Shown piece by piece: positions 45,927-53,049 of a stretch of 64,000 bases of DNA. This DNA is from a virus, in the IMG/VR virus record IMGVR_UViG_3300032224_001591, positions 62,001-126,000 of that record, one strand, 5' to 3'. The notes beneath the pieces are model-generated. The model did not search any database. It was not told the DNA's origin and was given only the letters and a program-made list of their open reading frames with translations. The position numbers and the translations under genes were made by a program. The first letter of the stretch is position 1; the number at the start of each line of letters is the position of its first letter.

Positions 45927-46376
45927 ATGAAAAAACTATTATTTTTATTGTTATTATTACCTACAATGTCTTTTGCACAAAACTGTATTAAAATTGATTC
46001 GGTATGGTGTAATAAAAAAGTTAAACAAATAAGCACAAGAAACGTATTATTTGGTATAAAACAAGTAGCCGAAGAAATATTATCTGAAAAATACAATTTA
46101 TGCGACTCTAATGCTACTTCAGTTAAAATTGAAGTAACTCGTATAGGAATGCCATCAAGTACATTTAAAATAGGTGGTGTAGGAGAAGCAACACAAATTA
46201 CACAAGTCTATATTAAACTTTATTTTGGAGACAAAATCATAGATGGTATGGGTGAGTCCGAGACCCGCGCAGGATTCGTCCTTATTGAACTAACAGACGG
46301 CAAAGTACCATTTAATAATACAACTATAGGAACGGCTATAAAAAAGGCGATATTAAACGCTTCTGAAAAACTTTAA
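45927..46376 (+). CDS. Secreted protein, possibly CsgG-related
   Basis: 149 residues. Signal peptide MKKLLFLLLLLPTMSFAQ. The mature part has SVKIEVTRIGMPSSTFKIGG and VYIKLYFGDKIIDGMGESET, then TTIGTAIKKAILNASEKL at the end, resembling the C-terminal half of CsgG-type proteins (compare the gene at 42499: TTKKALESASANVIVKLI). The link is weak. Last gene of the cassette; a TATTTATA element for the lysis genes overlaps its stop. Confidence 0.5.
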   Translation: MKKLLFLLLLLPTMSFAQNCIKIDSVWCNKKVKQISTRNVLFGIKQVAEEILSEKYNLCDSNATSVKIEVTRIGMPSSTFKIGGVGEATQITQVYIKLYFGDKIIDGMGESETRAGFVLIELTDGKVPFNNTTIGTAIKKAILNASEKL

Positions 46377-46386
46377 TATTTATAAT
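46374..46386 (+). promoter_or_regulatory. TATTTATA-class element upstream of the lysis genes
   Basis: TAATATTTATAAT, 19 nt before the start codon of the holin candidate at 46406. It overlaps the preceding stop codon. Confidence 0.5.
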
Positions 46387-46405
46387 TAACCAAAAACTAA
46401 CGAAC

Positions 46406-46654
46406 ATGAATTTTAAACAATGGATCATTGATCTTTTTAAAGATGAAAGAGGATCAACATCAGTAAAACCAGTAGTAGCCATGATGGGTACTTTATTTTT
46501 ATGTGTTACAATGACTTTAAACAGTTATTCACATGCAGATTTCGCTCCATCTCCAGATTTAGTACAAGCAGTATTAGTAATTACAGCAATTGGAATGGGG
46601 GCGGACTCTATTGACAAATTTACACATAAAAAAGAAAATAAAACAGAAGAATAA
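46406..46654 (+). CDS. Putative holin
   Basis: 82 residues with two hydrophobic segments (about 22-42 VVAMMGTLFLCVTMTLNSYS and 53-70 VQAVLVITAIGMGADSIDKF), a basic/acidic N-terminus (KDERGSTSVKP) and a charged C-terminus. Size and layout fit a class II holin. Its stop overlaps the endolysin start (TAATG), the classic holin-endolysin pairing. Confidence 0.65.
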   Translation: MNFKQWIIDLFKDERGSTSVKPVVAMMGTLFLCVTMTLNSYSHADFAPSPDLVQAVLVITAIGMGADSIDKFTHKKENKTEE

Positions 46655-47253
46655 TGGACTTACAAAAATTAAAAGGACACGTTCCGGATGCAGTTATTGA
46701 AATGTTACCGGACACAATGGCAAAATTTGAATTAAACACTCCATTACGTTTAGCACATTTTCTAGCTCAAGCTGGTCACGAAAGTGGTGGTTTTAAAGCT
46801 GTAAATGAAAATTTAAACTATGGTGCTAAAGGTTTACGTGGTATTTTTGGAAAATATTTCCCAACAGATGCTAAAGCATTAGAATATGAGCGCAAACCTG
46901 AAAAAATTGCTAACCTAGTTTATGGTAGCCGTATGGGTAATGGTGCAGAAGCAACAGGTGAAGGATACAAATTCAGAGGCCGTGGTTATATTCAATTAAC
47001 TGGTAAAGATAATTACGTTGCTTTCGGTAAAGCTATTAACGAAGACTTAACAGCAAATCCTGATTTAGTAGCAACTAAATATCCATTAGCATCAGCTGCA
47101 TGGTTTTTTCACAAAAATGGTTTACATAAAATAGCTGACGAAGGTGCTAACGAAGCAACAGTTACTAAAGTTACGAAACGCGTTAATGGTGGAACAATCG
47201 GTTTAGCTGATCGTTTAAAACACTTTAACGAATATTATAAATTATTAGCATAA
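46654..47253 (+). CDS. Endolysin, GH19 chitinase-like muramidase
   Basis: 199 residues. The GH19 lysozyme pattern is clear: FLAQAGHESGGFKAVNENLN with the catalytic Glu in GHES, a central NLVYGSRMGNGAEATGEGYK, and FRGRGYIQLTGKDNY, with ASAAWFFHKNGL and TKRVNGG downstream. It cleaves peptidoglycan at the end of infection. No signal peptide, so it depends on the holin. The length is typical for single-domain phage GH19 endolysins. Confidence 0.88.
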   Translation: MDLQKLKGHVPDAVIEMLPDTMAKFELNTPLRLAHFLAQAGHESGGFKAVNENLNYGAKGLRGIFGKYFPTDAKALEYERKPEKIANLVYGSRMGNGAEATGEGYKFRGRGYIQLTGKDNYVAFGKAINEDLTANPDLVATKYPLASAAWFFHKNGLHKIADEGANEATVTKVTKRVNGGTIGLADRLKHFNEYYKLLA

Positions 47254-47256
47254 AAC

Positions 47257-48204
47257 ATGAATGAAATAAGGAAACGAATATTTCCGTTGTTGATAGCACT
47301 CTCGGCTTTGTCCGTGAGTGCTTCTGCAGCGTTTTATAGCGTAACAGGTCTTACTAAACTATTTGCTGGAGCTGCTTTTGCAGTTGGTATAATGGCTGGT
47401 TCTTTAGAATTTGCTAAATTAATAATAGCATCTTTACTTTACCAATATTGGGATAATATAAATAAGGTTTTAAGAACATACCTAACCATTGCTGCAGGAG
47501 TTTTAATATTAATCACTTCAGCTGGTATCTATGGTTTCTTATCTTCAGCCTATCAAGATACAGCAAATAAAGAAGCAATTGTTGAACAACAAGTAGCTGC
47601 TTTAGAAACTAAAAAACAATTATTTGAGCAAAATCGTGATAACTATCTTACAGAGAAAAAATCACTAACTCAGAATACAGCTCAACTTCGTTCTGCTTTG
47701 ACAAGTGAAAAACTTAAAGGTAAAAAATCATTTGAAAGACAAATTACAAGTGCTTCTAAATCAGATGAAAAAGTAACTGCTAAACTAGACATAGTGAATG
47801 ATTCTATTTTTGCTTTAGAAAATAGAATATTAGAAATCAAAACAGCAAGCACTACTACTTCAGAACTAGGTCCTTTAAAATATATAAGCAATCTTACAGG
47901 ACAGCCTATGGATAAAATTATAAATTGGTTTTTACTAATCATAATTTTTGTTTTTGATCCGTTAGCTATAGCTTTAGTAATAGCTGCTAACTATGCTTTT
48001 GCACAAATTAAAAAAGACGATAAAGTTATTGGTGAAGAACCTGAAAAAGGTATTCCTTTAATGGTAGATCCTGAAACTAATGAATTATTTTATGATGATG
48101 GAAATGACGATTCTCAAATAGATTATGAAAATGCGCCGTCTTTTGAAGAAAGCGGATTAGAACCCAAAGAATATGCGCGAATTTACCGAAAACGCCCATA
48201 TTAA
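47257..48204 (+). CDS. Membrane protein with TM segments flanking a coiled coil
   Basis: 315 residues. Hydrophobic segments near 10-30, 34-60 and 76-96, a periplasmic or cytoplasmic coiled coil at about 105-195 (EAIVEQQVAALETKKQLFEQ, with later heptads) and a last TM at about 222-248 (IINWFLLIIIFVFDPLAIAL), then an acidic tail. It follows the endolysin by 3 nt. It could help lysis or block superinfection; no family assigned. Confidence 0.6.
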   Translation: MNEIRKRIFPLLIALSALSVSASAAFYSVTGLTKLFAGAAFAVGIMAGSLEFAKLIIASLLYQYWDNINKVLRTYLTIAAGVLILITSAGIYGFLSSAYQDTANKEAIVEQQVAALETKKQLFEQNRDNYLTEKKSLTQNTAQLRSALTSEKLKGKKSFERQITSASKSDEKVTAKLDIVNDSIFALENRILEIKTASTTTSELGPLKYISNLTGQPMDKIINWFLLIIIFVFDPLAIALVIAANYAFAQIKKDDKVIGEEPEKGIPLMVDPETNELFYDDGNDDSQIDYENAPSFEESGLEPKEYARIYRKRPY

Positions 48205-48267
48205 TATCATATATAACGCGTTAATTACTAACGCTCTATAAAAATTTTTAAGAAAAACGCAAAAAAA

Positions 48268-48299
48268 CGTGGCTACCGCAAGGTAGCTTCGTATATTTA
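48268..48299 (+). promoter_or_regulatory. Class I promoter with a hairpin in the spacer
   Basis: CGTG at 48268-48271 in the -33 position, 20 nt, TATATTTA at 48292-48299; the start codon is at 48324. The spacer holds a perfect hairpin GCTACC-GCAA-GGTAGC (48272-48287) with a GNRA loop. It could be an operator, or a terminator for the upstream gene fused to a promoter. Confidence 0.55.
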
Positions 48300-48323
48300 C
48301 GTATAATAAAAAATGAAAAAAAT

Positions 48324-48521
48324 ATGGAAAATCAAGTAAAATTATCAATGGTTATCAAATCGCACCTTTCAGATGCTGAATATGAAGTAGAAATATTTCC
48401 AGTATTAGCTGCAAAACGTATTAATTTTGTTAAAATGTTATTACACAAATACCCGGATACTGATGTAAGAATTAATGAAGATGAGTTAAACAAATTGTGG
48501 GAAACATTTGGAAAAGCGTAA
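48324..48521 (+). CDS. Small unknown protein
   Basis: 65 residues, basic and helical at the N-terminus (QVKLSMVIKSHLSDAEYEVE), no recognised motif. It lies between two class I promoters, and the downstream promoter starts inside its last codons. Small, separately promoted genes of this kind in T4-like phages are often early host-takeover proteins; that is only an analogy. Confidence 0.5.
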   Translation: MENQVKLSMVIKSHLSDAEYEVEIFPVLAAKRINFVKMLLHKYPDTDVRINEDELNKLWETFGKA

Positions 48522-48538
48522 AAAAAGTCGTATATTTA
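48507..48538 (+). promoter_or_regulatory. Class I promoter TTTG-N20-TATATTTA
   Basis: TTTG at 48507-48510, exactly 20 nt, TATATTTA at 48531-48538. The preferred start codon of the ATPase gene is 48569, 30 nt downstream. The promoter would lie inside the coding region if the upstream GTG (48497) were used, which is why that start was rejected. Confidence 0.7.
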
Positions 48539-48568
48539 GGTATAATAAAAAATAAAAATAAAGGTTTT

Positions 48569-49408
48569 ATGATTAACATCGAAATGAAAAAAAGAGGTCG
48601 TCCTTCAAAAGCTATGAACACAAACGAAACTAAACGTAGAGGACGTCCGTCCACAAAATTATTTGTTAGTACTTTTAATCCTGACGAAGTAAAGTTATTT
48701 CGTGGTAGTGATTTAAGATTTAGTGATTCATTGTTTCAACCAATGAAAACTAATCGTGAAATAGATACTATCTTATCTACAGATGGTGGTTTAATGCCAG
48801 GTACAAATATGGTACTAGTTGGTGGTCCAGGATCTGGTAAATCTACAGTAGCATTAGATATGTTAGCTGATTTTACAAATCAAGGATATAAATGTTTATT
48901 CGTTTCAGCTGAAATGGATGAAATCGCTCACTACAAATATTGTAAGCGTATGCCTAAATTTCAAAATGTACAAACGTTATTTTTGAAAAATTATGCTGAT
49001 AATATTAAAGATGCTATTGAATATGTTTTTGATCAAGGATATGATGTTATAGCAATCGACTCAATTGCTGAAGTTATTGAAATGTACAAAGATACTTATC
49101 GTACAACTGAATCTGCTGCTGAATTTTGGTTTTTAAATTTACAAGATAAACATAAAAAAGGCGGTAATGGTCCTGGTTTTTATACAACATTTATTAATAT
49201 TCAACAAGTTACTAAAGCTGGTGATTTTGCTGGTAGTAACAGATTAAAACACATGACTGACGCCATGTGCCATGTTGAACGTGATAAAGATGGTTTACAA
49301 CGTAGTTTACATTTTAGTAAAAATCGTGATTGCGATAAAGATTATAAAGTATACTTCAATATATTTCAAGATTTTGTTCATTATTCATACGAAACAGTTA
49401 GCGAATAG
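48569..49408 (+). CDS. RecA/RadA-like ATPase with two N-terminal AT-hooks
   Basis: 279 residues. Two AT-hook cores come first: KKRGRPSKA and KRRGRPSTK within the first 31 residues, which would bind the minor groove of AT-rich DNA. The ATPase has Walker A GGPGSGKST, then KCLFVSAEMDEIAHYKYCKR as in RadA/Sms, and Walker B YDVIAIDSIAEVI. The C-terminus lacks a Lon-like domain. Probably a DNA repair or recombination ATPase distinct from UvsX. The start ATG at 48569 is supported by the promoter just upstream. Confidence 0.7.
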   Translation: MINIEMKKRGRPSKAMNTNETKRRGRPSTKLFVSTFNPDEVKLFRGSDLRFSDSLFQPMKTNREIDTILSTDGGLMPGTNMVLVGGPGSGKSTVALDMLADFTNQGYKCLFVSAEMDEIAHYKYCKRMPKFQNVQTLFLKNYADNIKDAIEYVFDQGYDVIAIDSIAEVIEMYKDTYRTTESAAEFWFLNLQDKHKKGGNGPGFYTTFINIQQVTKAGDFAGSNRLKHMTDAMCHVERDKDGLQRSLHFSKNRDCDKDYKVYFNIFQDFVHYSYETVSE

Positions 49409-49410
49409 TT

Positions 49411-49917
49411 ATGGCTTATTCTCACGTATTAGACGGCTTTAAAACGTCACCAAAGGAAATTGTTGATTATGAAATTAGCAAATTACAAAGGTTAAATTAC
49501 AATCGTTTCTTTTGGTGGCGTAATTTTGCCATTAAACAAAAACCACTACACAAATATTCTCCATTAATAGATAAAATAAAAAATGGTGATTATGATCCTT
49601 CACCATATCGTTGGATGGCTCAACACGCTGTTTTAGAAGCATATCCTAAAATTGATGTTGAAAAAGATGACCCTGTAAAACAATCAGAAATATTAGTATT
49701 AGATGTAGCTCGTTATCGCCGTTTAATGGCTGATTTTGAAAAAGATGAAGCAGAACGAATGAGTAATTTGTACAAAGAGTTTAAAATTAACTTCAAATTA
49801 GATGAAGAAACAGTGCAAAACGAAATGCTTAATTTTGATGGTACCTTAGAAGAATTTTATCACTATATCAGAAAAAAATATAGGGAAAATAATAGAGTTT
49901 TTGGAGATTTCAGTTAG
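49411..49917 (+). CDS. Unknown protein following the AT-hook ATPase
   Basis: 168 residues, helical, with FFWWRNFAIKQKPLHKYSPL near the start and an acidic helix later (FEKDEAERMSNLYKEFKINF). It starts 2 nt after the ATPase stop, so the two probably act together. No motif recognised. Confidence 0.5.
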   Translation: MAYSHVLDGFKTSPKEIVDYEISKLQRLNYNRFFWWRNFAIKQKPLHKYSPLIDKIKNGDYDPSPYRWMAQHAVLEAYPKIDVEKDDPVKQSEILVLDVARYRRLMADFEKDEAERMSNLYKEFKINFKLDEETVQNEMLNFDGTLEEFYHYIRKKYRENNRVFGDFS

Positions 49918-49931
49918 ATTAATTATATTTA
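49900..49931 (+). promoter_or_regulatory. Class I promoter TTTG-N20-TATATTTA of the dpdA-like gene
   Basis: TTTG at 49900-49903, 20 nt, TATATTTA at 49924-49931; the start codon is at 49949. It overlaps the end of the preceding gene and shares its first 11 bases with the promoter at 27761. Confidence 0.7.
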
Positions 49932-49948
49932 TAGATACAACATAGGTT

Positions 49949-50749
49949 ATGAATAAAAAAATAAAAGTTTTTCATGAAGTTCCTTTTGAACTATTAGAAT
50001 TAAGTAGAGAATTTACAGATGGAGACTATTGTCTTCCTCATTTAATGGATCAATATGAAATCTATCGTGATTATTTTTACGATTCAAAACAACAAGGACG
50101 TTATATCATTATGGATAACTCCTTACATGAGCTAGGTACAGCTTATGATACTGAACGTTTATTATATTGGATAAACGAACTTAAACCAAATGAATTTATA
50201 GTACCGGATGTTTGGGAAAATACAACTCAATCAATTGTTAATGCTAGAAAATGGTCTCAAATTAAATTACCGGACGAAGTAACTAAAGTAGCAGTTGTTC
50301 AAGCAACAAGTATTGGAGATGCTATTACTTGTTATCAAACATACAAGGATTTAGGTTATAAGAAAATAGCATTTTCATATGGTGCTTCTCATTATAATAA
50401 TATAAGCGATCATCCCCATAAAGACTTAGGTAAAGCATTAGGCCGAATTAAATTGATAAGTCAAATGTATAGAACCAAAGTAATATCAGCAACTGATAGA
50501 GTGCATCTTTTAGGATGTGCTGTGCCTCAAGAATTTGGTTGGTATGTTGATATGCCTTTTATTGAAAGTATTGATACATCAAATCCGATTATGGCAGCTT
50601 TAGAAGGTACAGCTTATGGTTTTAATGGATTAAATGAAAAACCAAAATTAAATATGAATCAAGCTCAAACTTGCCCTTATGATGAAATTAATATTGATTT
50701 AGTACGTCATAATGTAGAGTTATTTCGATCAATAAACAATTTAAACTAA
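49949..50749 (+). CDS. dpdA: DpdA-like DNA transglycosylase (TGT-fold)
   Basis: 266 residues with a TIM-barrel TGT look: RYIIMDNSLHELG near the N-terminus, then EFIVPDVWENTTQSI, KVAVVQATSIGD, YKKIAFSYGA, and VHLLGCAVPQE followed by ESIDTSNPIM, where the Asp would be the glycosylase nucleophile. DpdA enzymes swap guanine in DNA for preQ0-type bases. The next genes make preQ0 (QueC, QueD, QueE and, farther on, FolE), which is why I prefer DNA over tRNA as the substrate. Size fits the phage DpdA type, shorter than bacterial TGT. Confidence 0.7.
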   Translation: MNKKIKVFHEVPFELLELSREFTDGDYCLPHLMDQYEIYRDYFYDSKQQGRYIIMDNSLHELGTAYDTERLLYWINELKPNEFIVPDVWENTTQSIVNARKWSQIKLPDEVTKVAVVQATSIGDAITCYQTYKDLGYKKIAFSYGASHYNNISDHPHKDLGKALGRIKLISQMYRTKVISATDRVHLLGCAVPQEFGWYVDMPFIESIDTSNPIMAALEGTAYGFNGLNEKPKLNMNQAQTCPYDEINIDLVRHNVELFRSINNLN

Positions 50750-50755
50750 TATATC

Positions 50756-51004
50756 ATGTCAAATCAAACAGAATTAATTTCACTTTACGATTATTTAGGT
50801 AAAGCAGCAGGTAAAGAATTAGGAGGTAAAGTATATCAATTTGCCGTAATTATGGGAGCTAGAACAGGTACTAAAACTGTATCTCATTCTCCATCCCCTC
50901 AGGGCCGTATTATGACATATGAAAAACACTTTTTAGATCAATTTTTTTACGTACAATCATTATTTACAAATACAACTATTAAACAATTAGAATTACCATT
51001 TTAA
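50756..51004 (+). CDS. Small unknown protein in the 7-deazaguanine cluster
   Basis: 82 residues between dpdA-like and queC, with 6 nt before and 1 nt after, so co-transcribed. Sequence features: LYDYLGKAAGKELGGKVYQF and TKTVSHSPSPQGRIMTYEKH, no known motif. It could be a partner of the transglycosylase or act on the modified base. Function not recognised. Confidence 0.5.
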   Translation: MSNQTELISLYDYLGKAAGKELGGKVYQFAVIMGARTGTKTVSHSPSPQGRIMTYEKHFLDQFFYVQSLFTNTTIKQLELPF

Positions 51005-51005
51005 T

Positions 51006-51905
51006 ATGAAAAATAAAAAATACGCAGTACTAAGTCTATCAGGTGGGATGGATAGCAGTACATTATTGCTCCATTTATTGGCAACAGGACATCAGGTGTG
51101 TGCTCTCTCATTTGATTATGGACAAAAACATAAAATAGAACTAGAACGAGCAGCATCATTAGTAGAATATATCAATTCAGATCCATCACAAGGATGGTTA
51201 TCTAAAGATTATCCTAAAGTAAGACATCAAATTATCAAATTAGATGGTTTATCTCAGTTATTAAATTCATCATTAGTTGAAGGCGGAAGTGATGTTCCTG
51301 AAGGACACTATGCTGAAGAAAATATGAAAGCAACTGTAGTACCTAATCGTAATAAAATATTTGCATCTATTATTCAAGCAGTAGCATTATCAATTACTGA
51401 ACAAAATAATGCTGAATGTACTATTGCGATGGGGATTCATGCTGGAGACCACCAAATTTATATGGACTGTAGACAAGAATTTAGAGATGCTGATTTTGAA
51501 GCATTCAAACTAGGTAATTGGGGTTCTGAAAAAGTAACAATATCAACTCCATTTTTAGAAGTAGATAAATTTGATATTTTAAAACATGGTTTAGAATGTT
51601 GTACTGAATTAGGTTTAGATTTTGATGAAGTATATAAACGTACTAACACATCTTATAAACCAATTTATATCCCACACATAGCTGTATTAAATACAACAAC
51701 TGGGAAATATGACGATGTTTTAGATAAAGGTAATTGGTACTCAGATTATAAATCAGCAGCATCAGTAGAACGTATTGAAGCATTTATTAAACTAGGTCGT
51801 CCTGATTCAGTAGCATATGCGGATGAAACTGGTCCTGTAAGTTGGGAAGTAGCTAGGGCACATGCAGAACAAGTTCTTGCAAATCATTTGGAAAACCAAA
51901 AATAA
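51006..51905 (+). CDS. queC: QueC-like 7-cyano-7-deazaguanine synthase lacking the zinc cysteines
   Basis: 299 residues. The PP-loop LSLSGGMDSSTLLLHLLATG is intact, as is IHAGDHQIYMDCRQEFRDA. In family members a C-terminal CY...CG-C-C zinc site follows; here the matching region reads RTNTSYKP and later YKSAASVERIEAF, with no Cys, so the zinc site seems lost. It converts CDG to preQ0 with ATP and ammonia. Loss of zinc suggests a structural change, not necessarily inactivity. Confidence 0.85.
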   Translation: MKNKKYAVLSLSGGMDSSTLLLHLLATGHQVCALSFDYGQKHKIELERAASLVEYINSDPSQGWLSKDYPKVRHQIIKLDGLSQLLNSSLVEGGSDVPEGHYAEENMKATVVPNRNKIFASIIQAVALSITEQNNAECTIAMGIHAGDHQIYMDCRQEFRDADFEAFKLGNWGSEKVTISTPFLEVDKFDILKHGLECCTELGLDFDEVYKRTNTSYKPIYIPHIAVLNTTTGKYDDVLDKGNWYSDYKSAASVERIEAFIKLGRPDSVAYADETGPVSWEVARAHAEQVLANHLENQK

Positions 51906-51918
51906 GGTTGTATATTAC
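51887..51918 (+). promoter_or_regulatory. Class I promoter with an inverted repeat at -33
   Basis: TTTG at 51887-51890, 20 nt, TATATTAC at 51911-51918. The start codon is at 51923, only 4 nt later, so the mRNA would be leaderless or nearly so. TTTGG-AAAA-CCAAA (51887-51900) forms an inverted repeat over the -33 box. Confidence 0.65.
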
Positions 51919-51922
51919 GGAC

Positions 51923-52129
51923 ATGAAAAGAAAAAAAGATGAAGTACCACAACCATTTTATGTCGTTATGAATCAAGATGGACAAGTATATGTTGGGTTA
52001 AAAGGCGGTAAACCTAAATATTCAGATAAATGGAGTGAGTATAAACCACTACATGAATGTAACACAACATTACTTCGTTTTTTAGATTCTAAAATTGAAT
52101 TAATTAAAGAAGAAGAATTTATAAATTAA
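51923..52129 (+). CDS. Small unknown protein
   Basis: 68 residues from ATG 51923; an in-frame TTG at 51908 lies inside the promoter and was rejected. It begins with a basic stretch (MKRKKDEVPQPFYVVMNQDG) and is mixed beta/alpha. It is separated from queC by its own promoter and sits before the thioredoxin gene. Not recognised. Confidence 0.5.
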   Translation: MKRKKDEVPQPFYVVMNQDGQVYVGLKGGKPKYSDKWSEYKPLHECNTTLLRFLDSKIELIKEEEFIN

Positions 52130-52134
52130 AAAAC

Positions 52135-52380
52135 ATGAAACAATTATTTTATTTTAGTGCTGGTTGGTGCCAGCCATGTAAAGCCTTAGGTCCTACAATG
52201 GATCAAGTTGCTAAAACAATTCCCGTTAGAAAATTTAACGTTGATTATGAACCCGAAGTAAGTATACGTTTTGGTATTACTAGTATTCCTACGGTTATAC
52301 TTGTGGAAAACGAACAAGAAGTTCGTAGATTTAGTGGAGTAAAAACTTATAACGAAATTATTAATTGGGTAAATCAGTAA
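52135..52380 (+). CDS. Thioredoxin-like protein
   Basis: 81 residues. WCQPC is the redox motif (FSAGWCQPCKALGPTMDQVA), and SIPTVILVEN contains the cis-Pro. Shorter than E. coli thioredoxin (108), closer to phage minimal thioredoxins or glutaredoxin. It could reduce NrdA or partner QueE chemistry. A second thioredoxin lies at 55967. Confidence 0.85.
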   Translation: MKQLFYFSAGWCQPCKALGPTMDQVAKTIPVRKFNVDYEPEVSIRFGITSIPTVILVENEQEVRRFSGVKTYNEIINWVNQ

Positions 52381-52382
52381 AA

Positions 52383-52862
52383 ATGGCTAGATACATTTCA
52401 ACAAAAACATTTGACAACTATTCAGTTGCAATTAGACAATGGAGAGCACAACATTCACACTGTCAACTATTACACGGTTACGGAATGTATTTTAAAGTAT
52501 GGTTTGCAAGTAATGAACCCGATATCGAAAATCAATTAGACGATATGAATTGGATAGTTGACTTTGGTGGTTTTAAAGAAGCACCTAGAGGTAATGGACT
52601 TAAAGCTTGGATGGATCATATGTTTGATCATACTCTACTTATTGAAAAAGATGATCCATATTTAGATTTTTTTAGAGCAGCAGAAATGGAAGGATTATGT
52701 CATTTAAGAGTTATGGACAAGATGGGATGTGAAAACTTAGCCAAACTTGTTTATGATAAATTCAATGATGTGTTATCTAAAAATGATGCTGGTCGTTGTA
52801 AAGTAATTAAAGTAGAATGTTTCGAACACGAAAAAAATTCTGCAATATTTCAAGAAGACTAA
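52383..52862 (+). CDS. queD: QueD-like 6-carboxytetrahydropterin synthase
   Basis: 159 residues from ATG 52383, 2 nt after the thioredoxin stop. The catalytic core is visible in IRQWRAQHSHCQLLHGYGMY, but the second His of the family's HGH zinc motif is Tyr (HGYG). Other core features are retained: IVDFGGFKEA, DHMFDHTLLIEKDDP and a C-terminal Glu (KVIKVECFEHE). It makes CPH4 from the FolE product. Whether zinc binding is altered is open. Confidence 0.8.
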   Translation: MARYISTKTFDNYSVAIRQWRAQHSHCQLLHGYGMYFKVWFASNEPDIENQLDDMNWIVDFGGFKEAPRGNGLKAWMDHMFDHTLLIEKDDPYLDFFRAAEMEGLCHLRVMDKMGCENLAKLVYDKFNDVLSKNDAGRCKVIKVECFEHEKNSAIFQED

Positions 52863-52872
52863 ACTAACAATT

Positions 52873-53049
52873 ATGGAAATCAAAGAAATTATCATATGCG
52901 AGCGTTGTAAAGGAAATGGTACCGAATACAAACCCATTCTAGCACAACCCGTTAAATATGTTACATGTGAAGCCTGTAACGGTTCAGGTAGATTAGTTAA
53001 AGAAACAACCGTTAAATATTATCCATTTAAAAACAATAACGATGAGTAA
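52873..53049 (+). CDS. Small DnaJ-type zinc-finger protein
   Basis: 58 residues with two CxxCxGxG motifs, CERCKGNG and CEACNGSG, joined by a short loop, the zinc-ribbon pattern of DnaJ. It overlaps the queE start by 8 nt. Too short for a chaperone; it probably serves as a zinc-binding adapter for a neighbouring enzyme or as a regulator. Confidence 0.7.
   Translation: MEIKEIIICERCKGNGTEYKPILAQPVKYVTCEACNGSGRLVKETTVKYYPFKNNNDE

Noticed and set aside
48497-48568. Upstream GTG start for the AT-hook ATPase
   Set aside because: The stretch lies in the end of the preceding gene and contains a full class I promoter; ATG 48569 follows it at normal spacing.
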